In this document: one piece after another, positions 16,174-26,279 of the stretch
Numbering within the stretch: the first letter of the stretch is position 1
How the letters are laid out: each line of letters starts with the position of its first letter
NCBI RefSeq assembly: GCF_001552155.1
Contig: NZ_BCQQ01000033.1
Coordinates: 1-56,040 of the forward strand
Length of the DNA: 56,040 nt
Direction of reading: 5' to 3'
DNA from: Actinomadura formosensis NBRC 14204
GTDB lineage: Bacteria; Actinomycetota; Actinomycetes; Streptosporangiales; Streptosporangiaceae
Notes under the pieces: model-generated
Database searches by the model: none
The model's input: the letters and a program-made list of their open reading frames with translations, nothing else
What the model was told of the DNA's origin: nothing
Made by a program: the position numbers and the translations under genes

Positions 16174-16834
16174 GCGCGGCCTCCACGGGCCACTCGGGCG
16201 CGTCCTCGCCGTCCGGGAGACCGACCCGGAACACGCGGAGCTGCAGCGCGAGCGCCTTGTAGTAGCCGACGAGCGTGACCAGCTCGACGACGGCGGCGCG
16301 GCCGAGTGTCGCGACCGCCTCGGTGAACACGGCGTCGGCGAGGTCGTCCTCGGCGGCGAGCTGCCGGGCCGCCTCGTACACGACGCGTTCGCGGACGTCG
16401 CCGAGCAGGGGCGCGCGGCCCTCCCGCACCGCGTCGATCTCCTCGTCGGTGAGGCCGTGGCGGCGGCCGATCCGCTCGTGCGCGTACCACTCGTAGTCGG
16501 ACCGGACGTGCGCGGCGACGACCAGCGTGGCGATCTCCCGCTCGCGCCTGGTGAACGCCGTCCGGAACCGCAGCGCGGCACCGAGGTCCTGCAAGGGCAG
16601 GCCGACGGACGGGCTGTAGAGCATGGCGTTGAAGGGGCCGTGGAGCCGTCCGATGTCGTCGGCCAGGTCGAAGGGCGGGTTGGGGTCATCGGCGCGGGGG
16701 CCGCCCGTCACCGCCTCATAGACCGTTCGCTGCTCGTCGCTGAGCGAACCGGGGAGCAGCAGCGGCAGCCTGGCCGGGGACGAGCCGCGCCACGGTCGAT
16801 TGTTGACATGCTCACCGCTCACGGGGTCGATCAC
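16166..16834 (-). CDS. Carboxymuconolactone decarboxylase-family protein
   Basis: A 222-residue all-helical CMD/AhpD-fold protein. The CMD core is FTRREREIATLVVAAHVRSDYEWYAHERIGRRHGLTDEEI (about residues 92-132), with the Glu and His of EWYAHERI as likely active-site residues. There is no CxxC, so it is closer to gamma-carboxymuconolactone decarboxylases than to AhpD peroxidases. A second helical hairpin follows (AVVELVTLVGYYKAL). Operon with the GNAT gene through an 8-base overlap. Many CMD proteins of this type have no known substrate, so I give only the family. Confidence 0.88.
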   Translation of the reverse strand: MIDPVSGEHVNNRPWRGSSPARLPLLLPGSLSDEQRTVYEAVTGGPRADDPNPPFDLADDIGRLHGPFNAMLYSPSVGLPLQDLGAALRFRTAFTRREREIATLVVAAHVRSDYEWYAHERIGRRHGLTDEEIDAVREGRAPLLGDVRERVVYEAARQLAAEDDLADAVFTEAVATLGRAAVVELVTLVGYYKALALQLRVFRVGLPDGEDAPEWPVEAAHD

Positions 16835-16950
16835 TTACCGCACGCTAGGCGGTCGGCGCGGGCGGCTCAACCCCCGGTCCGGAATGTGAAACCCCCGGCG
16901 CAGGATGACATGGCGTCCGCGTAACACGCGCACACTGGCAGGATGGCCGG

Positions 16951-17721
16951 GTGAGCGGCATCTATGACGATCCGTGGGCGTACGAGCTGGCGTGCTCGTT
17001 CCGGGATGTGGCGGCGGAGGTGGACGTCCTGCTGGGCTGGTGCGCCGAGCTGGGCGCGAGGCCCGCGTCGGTGCTGGAGCTGGCCGCCGGGCCCGCCGAG
17101 CACGCCCGCGAGTTCGCGCGCCGCGGCCTGGCCGCGACGGCGCTCGACCTGAACCCGGCGATGTGCGCCTACGCCGCCCGCGCCGGTGCCCGGATCGAGG
17201 TCGTGCAGGACGACATGACCCGGTTCGACCTGGGCCGCCGGTTCGACCTCGTGGTGACGATGCTCGACTCCACATCCCATCTGATGACGCTGGACGCGTT
17301 CGTCGCGCACCTGCGCCGCGTCGCCGCGCACCTGTCCCCCGGCGGCCTCTACGTGGTGGAGATGTCGCATCCCCGGGACCGGCTGGGCGACGATCCGAGC
17401 GTCAGCACCGGCTGGACGGTCGAACGCGGCGGCGTCCGGGCGAGCGTCCGCTGGGGCGAGCCGTCCGACCGGCTGGACCCGGTGACGCAGATCGCCGACG
17501 ACCATGTCACGATGACGATCACGGACGGCGACGGGACGCGGGTGCTCCGCGACGTCGTCCCCTACCGCTTCTGGACCGCGACCGAACTGGACGCCGCGAT
17601 CCGCCTCGCCGACGGTCTCGGCGTGGCCGCGAGGTACGGCGACTTCGGGACCGGTGAGGACGCCGTGGCCCTCACCGCCCCCGAAGCCTGGCGCATGATC
17701 ACGATCCTGCGCCGCGCCTAG
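16951..17721 (+). CDS. Class I SAM-dependent methyltransferase
   Basis: A 256-residue methyltransferase from a GTG start at 16951. Motif I is VLELAAGPAEHAREFARRG (near residue 41; AGP in place of the usual GCG), motif II is ATALDLNPAMCAYA, then EVVQDDMTRFDLGRRFDLVVTMLDS (acidic and motif IV) and LSPGGLYVVEM (motif VI region). The target could be a small molecule or RNA; nothing specific is visible. Its stop overlaps the end of convergent glyA by four bases. It is separated from the divergent CMD gene by about 115 bases. Confidence 0.85.
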   Translation: MSGIYDDPWAYELACSFRDVAAEVDVLLGWCAELGARPASVLELAAGPAEHAREFARRGLAATALDLNPAMCAYAARAGARIEVVQDDMTRFDLGRRFDLVVTMLDSTSHLMTLDAFVAHLRRVAAHLSPGGLYVVEMSHPRDRLGDDPSVSTGWTVERGGVRASVRWGEPSDRLDPVTQIADDHVTMTITDGDGTRVLRDVVPYRFWTATELDAAIRLADGLGVAARYGDFGTGEDAVALTAPEAWRMITILRRA

Positions 17722-18992
17722 GGCGTGGGCGTCCAGCCGGGCATCGGGTAGGCGGCGAGCAGTTCCCGGACCTGCCCGGCGACCCGCGCGGCGACCGTCT
17801 CGTCCCGCTTGGCGACGGCCTGCACGACCTCGTCGATCCACTCCGCGAGCTGCGGCATCTGCTCCTCGCCGAGCCCGCGGGTGGTGATCGCGGCGGTACC
17901 GATCCGCAGCCCGGACGGGTCGAACGGCTTGCGCGGATCGAACGGGACGGCGTTGTAGTTCAGCTCGATCCCCGCGCGGTCGAGGGCCTGCGCGGCGGGC
18001 TTGCCCGCGACGCCCTTGTTCGTCAGATCGATGAGCAGGAGATGGTTGTCGGTGCCGCCGGAGATCAGGTCGTAGCCACGGTCGATCAGCGCGGCGGCCA
18101 GGACCTGCGCGTTCGCGACGACCTGCCGGGCGTACCGGGAGAAGTCCGGCTGGGCGGCCTCCCGCAGCGCGACGGCGATCGCGGCGGTCGTGTGGTCGTG
18201 CGGACCGCCCTGCAGGCCGGGGAAGACGGCCTTGTCGATCGCCTGCGCATGCTCCGCCGTCGACATGATCATCGCGCCGCGCGGGCCGCGCAGCGTCTTG
18301 TGCGTGGTCGTGGAGATCACATCCGCGTGGCCGACCGGGGACGGATGCGCGCCCCCCGCGATCAGGCCGGCGATGTGCGCGATGTCGGCGGCGAGCACCG
18401 CGCCGACCTCGCGGGCGATCTCCGCGAACGCGGGGAAGTCGATCGTCCGCGGGATCGCGGTGCCGCCGCACCAGATCAGCTTCGGCCGCTCCCTGAGCGC
18501 CAGGTCGCGCACCTGGTCCATATCGACGCGCCCGGTGTCGGCGCGCACGTCGTAGCGGACGGGACGGAACCACTTGCCGGTGGCCGACACCGACCAGCCG
18601 TGCGTGAGGTGCCCGCCCATCGGCAGCGACAGGCCCATCACGGGGTCGCCGGGCTCCAGGAACGCCATGTAGACGGCGAGGTTCGCGGGCGAGCCCGAGT
18701 ACGGCTGGACGTTGGCGTGCTCGACACCGAACACCTCCTTCGCCCGCCGGATGGCCAGCAGCTCGATCGGGTCGACGTTCTGCTGGCCCTCGTAGTACCG
18801 CCTGCCCGCGTAGCCCTCGGAGTACTTGTTCGTCAGGACCGACCCGGTGGCCTCCAGGACGGCCGGCGACACGTAGTTCTCCGAGGCGATCAGCCGGATC
18901 TTCTCGTACTGGCGGCGGCCCTCGGCCTCCACCAGCCCGGCGATCTCGGGGTCCTGGCTCCGCAGATGGGGAACGGGCGGTTCGTGCATCAT
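17718..18992 (-). CDS. glyA: Serine hydroxymethyltransferase
   Basis: PLP enzyme converting serine and tetrahydrofolate into glycine and 5,10-methylene-THF, the main source of one-carbon units. The length of 424 residues is normal. The N-terminal signature IRLIASENYVSPAVLEATGS is intact, and the PLP lysine lies in DVISTTTHKTLRGPRGAM. Two ATG codons are adjacent (18992, 18989); the second has the better spacing to GGAGG. The leader of about 130 bases contains a ZTP riboswitch, which fits folate/purine one-carbon control. The 3' end overlaps the convergent methyltransferase stop. Confidence 0.97.
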   Translation of the reverse strand: MMHEPPVPHLRSQDPEIAGLVEAEGRRQYEKIRLIASENYVSPAVLEATGSVLTNKYSEGYAGRRYYEGQQNVDPIELLAIRRAKEVFGVEHANVQPYSGSPANLAVYMAFLEPGDPVMGLSLPMGGHLTHGWSVSATGKWFRPVRYDVRADTGRVDMDQVRDLALRERPKLIWCGGTAIPRTIDFPAFAEIAREVGAVLAADIAHIAGLIAGGAHPSPVGHADVISTTTHKTLRGPRGAMIMSTAEHAQAIDKAVFPGLQGGPHDHTTAAIAVALREAAQPDFSRYARQVVANAQVLAAALIDRGYDLISGGTDNHLLLIDLTNKGVAGKPAAQALDRAGIELNYNAVPFDPRKPFDPSGLRIGTAAITTRGLGEEQMPQLAEWIDEVVQAVAKRDETVAARVAGQVRELLAAYPMPGWTPTP

Positions 18993-19045
18993 GAGCCTCC
19001 GCGCTGCTCGCGCCGGGACTTTCGGGCGCCCCGGCCTGGGGCCCG

Positions 19046-19122
19046 TACACCCAGGCGCGCGGCGTGCGGACTAGATTCGCTCCCCGGTGGTCGTCTCCAC
19101 CTTGACTGCGCCAGTCACGTGC
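19046..19122 (-). promoter_or_regulatory. ZTP (pfl) riboswitch in the glyA leader
   Basis: On the minus strand the glyA leader contains, in order, CGTGACTGGCG, a short stem AAGGTGG-AGACGA-CCACC, the invariant CCGGGGAGCG, a variable linker of about 18 bases and CGCGCCTGGG. These are the hallmark blocks of the pfl motif that binds ZMP/ZTP, signals of 10-formyl-THF shortage. glyA is a classic gene under this riboswitch. Downstream, GGGC-CCC-AGGCC-GGG-GC-GCCC can fold as a compact hairpin before the Shine-Dalgarno and may be part of the expression platform. Confidence 0.88.
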
Positions 19123-19150
19123 GCGCCATCATAGCGAAACGAAGACGGCG

Positions 19151-19179
19151 CGGCCCGGCCCCCCGAGGGAGCCGGGCCG
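19151..19179 (-). terminator. Hairpin terminator after rbpA
   Basis: CGGCCCGGC (19151-19159) and GCCGGGCCG (19171-19179) form a perfect 9-base stem with an 11-base loop just after the rbpA stop. On the minus strand it is followed by a pyrimidine-rich TCTTCGTTTCG. It separates rbpA from the glyA leader. Confidence 0.65.
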
Positions 19180-19190
19180 TGGCGGTCCGG

Positions 19191-19562
19191 TCAGCGGGCC
19201 GCGGCTTCCATGGCCTGCCTGACGGCGGCGCGCTTCTGGCGGAGCTTGGCGAGGGCCTCTTCGAGAATGGCCTCGCCGTCCTCGTCGCTGCGCCGCTCCT
19301 TCACGTACGCCAGGTGCGTCTTGTACGGCTCGGTCTTCGGCGGCGCCGGCGGGTTCTCCGCGTCCTGACCGGCGGGGAACCCGCAGCGCGGGCAGTCCCA
19401 CGTCTCGGGAACCGCGACGTCCGTCGCGAAGCTGGGCCGGGTCTCGTGCCGGTTGGCGCAGTAGAAGGTCACCCAGACACGGGGGGCGGCGTCGCCGCGC
19501 TCCGCCTCTCCCATCGGACCGGCCCCGACACGGCTGCCCCGGATCGCGTTGCCACTACCCAC
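19191..19562 (-). CDS. rbpA: RNA polymerase-binding protein RbpA
   Basis: An actinobacteria-specific transcription activator that binds RNA polymerase and principal sigma factors and stabilises open complexes. The 123-residue protein opens with the invariant SGNAIRGSRVGAGPMGEAERG, followed by the zinc-binding-type core (FYCANRHETRPSF, then WDCPRCGFPAGQD), the PKTEPYKTHLAYVKERR basic linker and the C-terminal sigma-interacting helix. The GTG start at 19562 has GAGGAG upstream. It lies between secG and glyA; a hairpin terminator follows it. Identification is secure. Confidence 0.96.
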   Translation of the reverse strand: MGSGNAIRGSRVGAGPMGEAERGDAAPRVWVTFYCANRHETRPSFATDVAVPETWDCPRCGFPAGQDAENPPAPPKTEPYKTHLAYVKERRSDEDGEAILEEALAKLRQKRAAVRQAMEAAAR

Positions 19563-19643
19563 GGATAACTCCTCGCTCGGTGTTCCGCCGCCGCCCGTGA
19601 CCTTCGAGGACGGCGCGGCGCTCGCATGTGTTCAGACGGTGGC

Positions 19644-19886
19644 TCAGCCGACGCCCTTGTGCTTGAACAGCAGTCCGAGCACGACGATCGAGGCGAACCA
19701 GAGAATCCCTACGCCGATCGTCAGCCGGTCGAGGTTGCGCTCGACCACGGACGAGCCGCCGAGGGACGACGAGACACCGCCGCCGAACATGTCCGAGAGG
19801 CCGCCGCCCTTGCCCTTGTGCATCAGGACGAGGACCACCATCAGCAGGCTCGTGATGATGAGCACGATGGACGTTGCGATGATCAC
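19644..19886 (-). CDS. secG: Preprotein translocase subunit SecG
   Basis: An 80-residue inner-membrane subunit of the SecYEG translocon. It has two transmembrane helices (residues 3-22 and 54-74) separated by the conserved cytosolic loop HKGKGGGLSDMFGG, and ends in FKHKG. The start is a GTG at 19886. As in other actinobacteria it follows the gap-pgk-tpiA glycolytic genes, about 135 bases downstream of tpiA, so it may have its own promoter. Confidence 0.95.
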   Translation of the reverse strand: MIIATSIVLIITSLLMVVLVLMHKGKGGGLSDMFGGGVSSSLGGSSVVERNLDRLTIGVGILWFASIVVLGLLFKHKGVG

Positions 19887-20021
19887 GATTCTTCAGCGCC
19901 TTGTCTGTAGGTCGGGACGGAGGGTCCGGCCGGGCGGTTTACCCGTCAGCTACGAAGGGTACGACGAATGACCCGCTGGTTCGGCAAGAACCCCCAGTTC
20001 ACACAGAATTGATCAGGTTGC

Positions 20022-20816
20022 TCAGGCCGGGAGATCCCGGTACCGGCAGATTTTGACGAACTCTCCCGGGTCCAGGCTGGCACCACCGACCAACGCGCCG
20101 TCCACGTCGTCCTGCACCATGAGCTTGGCGATGTTGCCGCCCTTGACCGAGCCGCCGTACAGGATACGCACCTCGTCGGCCAGCCCGCCGTCGTACAGTT
20201 CGGCGAGCCGCGTGCGGATGGCGGCGCAGACCTCCTGCGCGTCCTGCGGAGTGGCGACCTCGCCGGTGCCGATGGCCCAGACGGGCTCGTAGGCGATCAC
20301 GATGCGCCGCGCCTGGTCGGCGGGGATCTTCTCCAGCCCGCCGTCGATCTGCGCGAGGACGTGCGGGACGTGCTCGCCGGCCTTGCGGACCTCCAGCCCC
20401 TCGCCCACGCACAGGATCGGGGTGAGGTCGGCGCCGAGCGCGGCCCTGGCCTTGGCGTTGACGGTGGCGTCGTCCTCGGCGTGGTACTGGCGCCGCTCGG
20501 AGTGCCCGACGATGGCGTAGGTGCAGCCGAGCTTGGCCAGCATCGCGGCGGAGATCTCGCCGGTGTAGGCGCCGGAGGCGTGCGGGGAGACGTCCTGCGC
20601 GCCGTACTGGATCGGGTACTTGTCGGCCTCGATGAGGGTCTGCGCCGAGCGGAGCGCGGTGAACGGCGGCATCACGGCGACGTCCACGGCCTCGTAGTCG
20701 GCGTCCTTGAGCGCGAACGCCATCTTCTGGATGAGCGCGATCGCCTCAAGGTGGTTGTTGTTCATCTTCCAGTTGCCGGCCATCAGCGGCTTACGGGAAG
20801 GGGTCGCGGGGGCCAT
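20022..20816 (-). CDS. tpiA: Triose-phosphate isomerase
   Basis: Interconverts dihydroxyacetone phosphate and glyceraldehyde-3-phosphate. The protein is a 264-residue TIM barrel. Visible catalytic elements are the N-terminal [11 protein letters not shown] (Asn, Lys), [15 protein letters not shown] (catalytic His), [13 protein letters not shown] (catalytic Glu, start of the flexible loop) and the phosphate-binding [11 protein letters not shown]. It starts 3 bases after the pgk stop, with GGAGGA within the end of pgk, so the two are coupled. Secure. Confidence 0.97.
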   Translation of the reverse strand: MAPATPSRKPLMAGNWKMNNNHLEAIALIQKMAFALKDADYEAVDVAVMPPFTALRSAQTLIEADKYPIQYGAQDVSPHASGAYTGEISAAMLAKLGCTYAIVGHSERRQYHAEDDATVNAKARAALGADLTPILCVGEGLEVRKAGEHVPHVLAQIDGGLEKIPADQARRIVIAYEPVWAIGTGEVATPQDAQEVCAAIRTRLAELYDGGLADEVRILYGGSVKGGNIAKLMVQDDVDGALVGGASLDPGEFVKICRYRDLPA

Positions 20817-20819
20817 TGG

Positions 20820-22007
20820 TCAGTCCTCCAGAGCCTGCAGGCCGGGCAGCGTCTTGCCTTCGAGGTATTCGAGGCTGGCGCCGCCGCCGGTCGAGATGTG
20901 GGAGAAGGCGGCCTCGTCGAAGCCGAGCCGCCGGACGGCCGCGGCGGAGTCGCCGCCGCCGACGACGGTGAACGCGCCGGAGTCGATGAGCCCCTGCGCG
21001 ACGGCACGGGTGCCGTGCGAGTACGGCTCCATCTCGAACACGCCCATCGGGCCGTTCCAGAACACCGTCCGGGCGCCGGCGAGGCGGGAGGCGAACAGCT
21101 TGCCGGACTCGGGGCCGATGTCGAGGCCGAGCCGGTCGGCCGGGATCGCGTCGGCGGCGACCACGGCATGGTCGGCGTCGGCCGCGAACGCCGCGGCCGC
21201 GACGATGTCGACGGGCAGGACGAACTCCACGCCCGTCTCCTCGGCCCGCCGCAGGTACGCGCGGACGGTGTCGAGCTGATCCTCTTCCAGGAGGCTCTTG
21301 CCGACCTCGTGCCCCTGGGCCTTGAGGAAGGTGAACACCATGCCGCCGCCGATCAGGATGCGGTCGGCCTTGCCGAGCAGGTTGTCGATCACGCCGAGCT
21401 TGTCGGACACCTTGGACCCGCCGAGCACGACCGCGTAGGGGCGTTCGACGTCCTCGGTGAGCTTCTTCAGCACCTCGACCTCGGCGGCGATCAGCCCCCC
21501 GGCGGCGTGCGGGAGCCGCTGCGGCACGTCGTAGACGGACGCGTGCCTGCGGTGCACGGCGCCGAAGCCGTCCCCGACGTAGATCTCGGCGAGGGCGGCG
21601 AGCCGGTCGGCGAAGGCGCCGCGCTCGGCGTCGTCCTTGCCGGTCTCGCCCGGCTCGAAGCGCAGGTTCTCCAGCAGCGCGACGCCGCCGTCCGCGAGGC
21701 CGCCGGCGGCGGCGCGGGCGGAGTCGCCGACGACATCGGAGGCGAACGCCACGTCCGTACCGAGCAGTTCGCCGAGCCGCCGCGCGACGGGGGCCAGCGA
21801 GAGTTCGGGCTTGACCTGGCCCTTGGGGCGGCCGAGGTGGGCGCAGACGATGACCTTGGCGCCGCGGCCGCGCAGCGCCTCGATCGTCGGCAGGCCGGCC
21901 CGGATCCGCCCGTCGTCGGTGATCGCGCCGTTCTCCAGGGGCACGTTCAGGTCGGCCCGGACGAGTACGCGCTTTCCGGCGACGTCGAGATCGTCAATGG
22001 TGCGCAT
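20820..22007 (-). CDS. pgk: Phosphoglycerate kinase
   Basis: Transfers phosphate between 1,3-bisphosphoglycerate and ADP. The protein is 395 residues from ATG 22007 ([23 protein letters not shown]). Substrate residues lie in RADLNVP and [14 protein letters not shown] (here [10 protein letters not shown]) segments. The ADP site is in [12 protein letters not shown], and the C-terminal hinge is [12 protein letters not shown]. An in-frame extension to 22058 would run into the gap/pgk hairpin and is unlikely. The 90-base gap to the upstream gap gene contains a perfect 16-base inverted repeat that may set relative expression. Confidence 0.97.
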   Translation of the reverse strand: MRTIDDLDVAGKRVLVRADLNVPLENGAITDDGRIRAGLPTIEALRGRGAKVIVCAHLGRPKGQVKPELSLAPVARRLGELLGTDVAFASDVVGDSARAAAGGLADGGVALLENLRFEPGETGKDDAERGAFADRLAALAEIYVGDGFGAVHRRHASVYDVPQRLPHAAGGLIAAEVEVLKKLTEDVERPYAVVLGGSKVSDKLGVIDNLLGKADRILIGGGMVFTFLKAQGHEVGKSLLEEDQLDTVRAYLRRAEETGVEFVLPVDIVAAAAFAADADHAVVAADAIPADRLGLDIGPESGKLFASRLAGARTVFWNGPMGVFEMEPYSHGTRAVAQGLIDSGAFTVVGGGDSAAAVRRLGFDEAAFSHISTGGGASLEYLEGKTLPGLQALED

Positions 22008-22038
22008 CGGGATGCGATGTCCTTCCGTACACGGCCAT

Positions 22039-22083
22039 GCCGTGGCCGCGCGCCCCATCTGGGATACGGCGCGCGGCCACGGC
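22039..22083 (-). terminator. Perfect 16-base hairpin between gap and pgk
   Basis: GCCGTGGCCGCGCGCC (22039-22054) and its exact complement (22068-22083) flank a 13-base loop. On the minus strand the hairpin begins 14 bases after the gap stop and ends 31 bases before the pgk start. It has no U-tract, which is common for actinomycete hairpins. It may act as a partial terminator or mRNA stabiliser between gap and pgk. Confidence 0.55.
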
Positions 22084-22097
22084 GGTGACGGTCTTCG

Positions 22098-23353
<1,256 letters not shown>

Positions 23354-23365
23354 ACTCTCCGTCAT

Positions 23366-25225
23366 ATGAGAGTTCGAGCAGGGGATGGACGCCATGCCGG
23401 ATGGGTCCTGCTGCTGATGCTGGCGGCGTGCAGCGGTCCCGCGCACCCCGGGGAGCCATCGAAGACCGGGGTGGTGGCCGCCGCCGCGACGCCCCGGACG
23501 CCGCAGGGGACCTGCCTCGGCTACAACGGGCTGGACGGCCTGAACCCGGCCGCGCAGGTCCGCGCGGGCCGGTTCAGAACACCCGACGGCGCACCGGTGC
23601 GGGTCGCACGCGGCACCGACGTCGACTGGAACCTGAACCCCTACCACGACCGGAGCTGGCAGCTGTGGTTCCACTCCCTCGAATGGCTCGGCGGCTCCGT
23701 CAGGGAGTACGAGCGGACCGGGGACCGCGCGGCGCTCGCCACGGCGACGGGGATCGCGCAGGACTGGCTGGCCGACAACCGGGGCCCCGGCCGTTTCGGA
23801 AGGGGCCGGCAGGACGCCATCGCCGAGAGCGTCAAGTTCCGCCTGATCACGCTGGTATGCCTGCGCCGGCACCTGGCCGCGCCCTGGCTGGACGAGGCGA
23901 TCGCCCGGCACGCGGAATGGCTGGCCCGCCCCGAGAACTACGCGGGCCCGTGGAACCACGGCACCGACGAGTCGATGACGCTCATGTCGGCGGGCTGCGC
24001 GACCGGCCGCACCGACCTCGCCGACCTCGGCCGGCGGCGGCTCCTGGACGCGGTGTTCCACCCGCCGGGCGGAGCCCCGCCCGCGATCGACGCGCAGGGC
24101 GCGAGCACCGAGCAGTCCACCGGCTACAGCGTCTACAACCGGTCCCGGTGGGGGCTGGTGATGAAGGTCATGCGCAACTGCCGCCGGCCGGTCCCCGCCG
24201 AACTCGTCCGCAGGCACCGGCTGATGGACGAGTTCATCGCGTTCCAGGTCACCCCGGGCGGGGACCTGCTCCAGATCGGCGAATCGCATGCGGCGAAGGC
24301 GTCCGCCATCGGCCGCCTCGGCAGCGGACCGCTCAGGTACGCGGCCACGCTGGGCAGGGAGGGGACGCCGCCCGGGGAGCGGGTGAAGATCTACGACGCC
24401 GGCTATGTGATGGGCCGGTCCGGCTGGGGCACGCGCGACCGTCCCTACACGCAGGAGATGGCGTACACGGCCCGGTTCGGGCCCGGCCGGTACGTGCACG
24501 GCCAGAGCGACCACATGGCGCTCACCTTCTACGCCCTCGGCCGCAGCCTCCTCGTGCCGAGCGGGCACATCGGCTACAACGATCCCGCGTGGCGGGCGTG
24601 GCTGCAGTCCCCCGAGGCGCACAACACCCTCGTCGTCCGGGACGCGCCCTTCCGGGCGGGCGCCGCCACGGCGTTGACCGGCCACCGGTTCCGGCGCGGC
24701 GCCGACACCTTCCGCTTCTCCGACACCGCCTTCACCGGAACGAGGCGGACCCGGTCGGTGCTGGCCGCGGCCGGCCCCGACGCGCTCGTCGTGCTGGACG
24801 AGGCGCGGTCCCGCCGAACGCGCACCGTGGACCAGCTCTGGCATCTGCCGGCGGACTTCTCCGCCGCGGCGGACGGGGCCGGCGCCGTGGCCACCGCCGG
24901 CGACGTCCGCGTCCGCTTCCTGCGGATCCCGCTGCCCGGCACGGCGTCCGAACCGGCCCGGGTCGTCCGCGGGAGCCGCACCCCGCGGCAGGGCTGGATC
25001 GCCCCGTCCCACCGCACCAGGGTCGCCGCGCCGGTCGTGTCCCTGCCGGCGCGGGGCCGGCGGACCCGGATCCTGACACTGATCGCTCCCGTCCGGGACG
25101 CCGCCCCGCCGCAGCCGCTGATCACGATCCGGCGGGACGGCGGGGTCCGCGTCGACACCGCGTTCGCCGGCCGCCGGCTCGTGGTGGAGGCCGCCGCCGA
25201 CGGTACGCTCCGCCGCCTCGGCTGA
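23366..25225 (+). CDS. Heparinase II/III-family lipoprotein
   Basis: A 619-residue secreted polysaccharide lyase-like protein. Its N-terminus is a lipoprotein signal with lipobox LAAC (Cys22). Residues 60-320 form an alpha-helical toroid (SWQLWFHSLEWLGGS, WNHGTDESMTLMSAG, STGYSVYNRSRW), and a beta-sandwich follows, starting near GYVMGRSGWG and containing YVHGQSDHMALTFYALGRSLLVPSGHIGYND and SPEAHNTLVV. The Tyr and His residues of these blocks fit heparinase/alginate-lyase active sites. It would degrade uronate-containing glycans at the cell surface. It is the only + strand gene in this core region, has no clear Shine-Dalgarno, and may be an insertion between gap and whiA. Confidence 0.86.
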   Translation: MRVRAGDGRHAGWVLLLMLAACSGPAHPGEPSKTGVVAAAATPRTPQGTCLGYNGLDGLNPAAQVRAGRFRTPDGAPVRVARGTDVDWNLNPYHDRSWQLWFHSLEWLGGSVREYERTGDRAALATATGIAQDWLADNRGPGRFGRGRQDAIAESVKFRLITLVCLRRHLAAPWLDEAIARHAEWLARPENYAGPWNHGTDESMTLMSAGCATGRTDLADLGRRRLLDAVFHPPGGAPPAIDAQGASTEQSTGYSVYNRSRWGLVMKVMRNCRRPVPAELVRRHRLMDEFIAFQVTPGGDLLQIGESHAAKASAIGRLGSGPLRYAATLGREGTPPGERVKIYDAGYVMGRSGWGTRDRPYTQEMAYTARFGPGRYVHGQSDHMALTFYALGRSLLVPSGHIGYNDPAWRAWLQSPEAHNTLVVRDAPFRAGAATALTGHRFRRGADTFRFSDTAFTGTRRTRSVLAAAGPDALVVLDEARSRRTRTVDQLWHLPADFSAAADGAGAVATAGDVRVRFLRIPLPGTASEPARVVRGSRTPRQGWIAPSHRTRVAAPVVSLPARGRRTRILTLIAPVRDAAPPQPLITIRRDGGVRVDTAFAGRRLVVEAAADGTLRRLG

Positions 25226-25237
25226 GCGCGCGGCGGG

Positions 25238-26218
25238 TCACTGCGCGAGCATGTCCGCGGTCAGGTTGGCTTCGGTGCCGGGGATGCCCTGGTCGCTCGC
25301 GCGTTTGTCGGCCATGGCGAGCAGGCGGCGGATACGGCCGGCGATGGCGTCCTTGGTGAGCGGCGGGTCGGCGAGCTGGCCGAGTTCCTCCAGGGACGCC
25401 TGCTTGTGCTCCAGGCGGAGACGGCCGGCCTTGACGAGGTGCTCGGGGGCCTCGTCACCGAGGATCTCCAGGGCACGGGCGACGCGGGCGCCGGCGGCGA
25501 CGGCGGCACGGGCGGAGCGGCGCAGGTTGGCGTCGTCGAAGTTGGCGAGCCGGTTGGCGGTCGCGCGGACCTCGCGGCGCATCCGGCGCTCCTCCCAGGC
25601 GAGGACGCTGTCATGGGCGCCGAGCCGGGTGAGCAGGGCGCTGATGGCGTCGCCGTCGCGGACGACGACGCGGTCGATGCCGCGCACCTCCCGGGCCTTG
25701 GCGTGGATCTTGAGGCGGCGGGCGGCGCCGACGAGGGCGAGCGCCGCCTCCGGGCCCGGGCAGGTCACCTCCAGCGACATGGAGCGCCCCGGTTCGGTGA
25801 GGGAGCCGTGCGCGAGGAACGCGCCGCGCCAGGCCGACTCGGCGTCGCAGGCCGCGCCCGCGACGACGTGCCGGGGCAGGCCGCGGACGGGCCGGCCGTT
25901 GTTGTCGATGAGACCGGTCTGCCGGGCGAGGGACTCGCCGTCCCGGAAGACCCGGACGACGTAGCGGTTGCCCTTGCGCAGGCCGCTCGGCGCGAGCACG
26001 ACGACCTCGGAGGTGTGCCCGAACACCTCCGCGATGTCCTTGATCAGGCGCCGCGCCGCCACGCCGGTGTCGATCTCGGCCTCGATCACGATGCGTCCGC
26101 TGACCAGGTGCAGGCCGCCCGCGAAACGCAGCAGCGTCGAGACCTCGGCCTTGCGGCAGCACGGCTTCATGACCGTGAGCCTGCTCAGCTCGTCCTTGAC
26201 CACCCCGGTCATCGCCAT
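25238..26218 (-). CDS. whiA: Sporulation/division regulator WhiA
   Basis: WhiA is a conserved Gram-positive DNA-binding protein with a degenerate LAGLIDADG homing-endonuclease fold and a C-terminal HTH. In Streptomyces it works with WhiB to switch hyphae to sporulation septation. The 326-residue protein begins [36 protein letters not shown]. The C-terminal HTH is [32 protein letters not shown] 26218 has GGGAGGG upstream. It is followed on the same strand by gap after the inserted heparinase gene. Presence agrees with a sporulating actinomycete. Confidence 0.96.
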   Translation of the reverse strand: MAMTGVVKDELSRLTVMKPCCRKAEVSTLLRFAGGLHLVSGRIVIEAEIDTGVAARRLIKDIAEVFGHTSEVVVLAPSGLRKGNRYVVRVFRDGESLARQTGLIDNNGRPVRGLPRHVVAGAACDAESAWRGAFLAHGSLTEPGRSMSLEVTCPGPEAALALVGAARRLKIHAKAREVRGIDRVVVRDGDAISALLTRLGAHDSVLAWEERRMRREVRATANRLANFDDANLRRSARAAVAAGARVARALEILGDEAPEHLVKAGRLRLEHKQASLEELGQLADPPLTKDAIAGRIRRLLAMADKRASDQGIPGTEANLTADMLAQ

Positions 26219-26279
26219 CTGGTGAACCCTCCCCCTATCGGACTTCCAGCAGTGTGGCCGATCCCGGCCCCGCGGGTCG

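Noticed and set aside
19887..20021. Possible tRNA or small RNA between tpiA and secG
   Set aside because: No cloverleaf, TTCGA arm or strong hairpin could be drawn; probably only the secG promoter.
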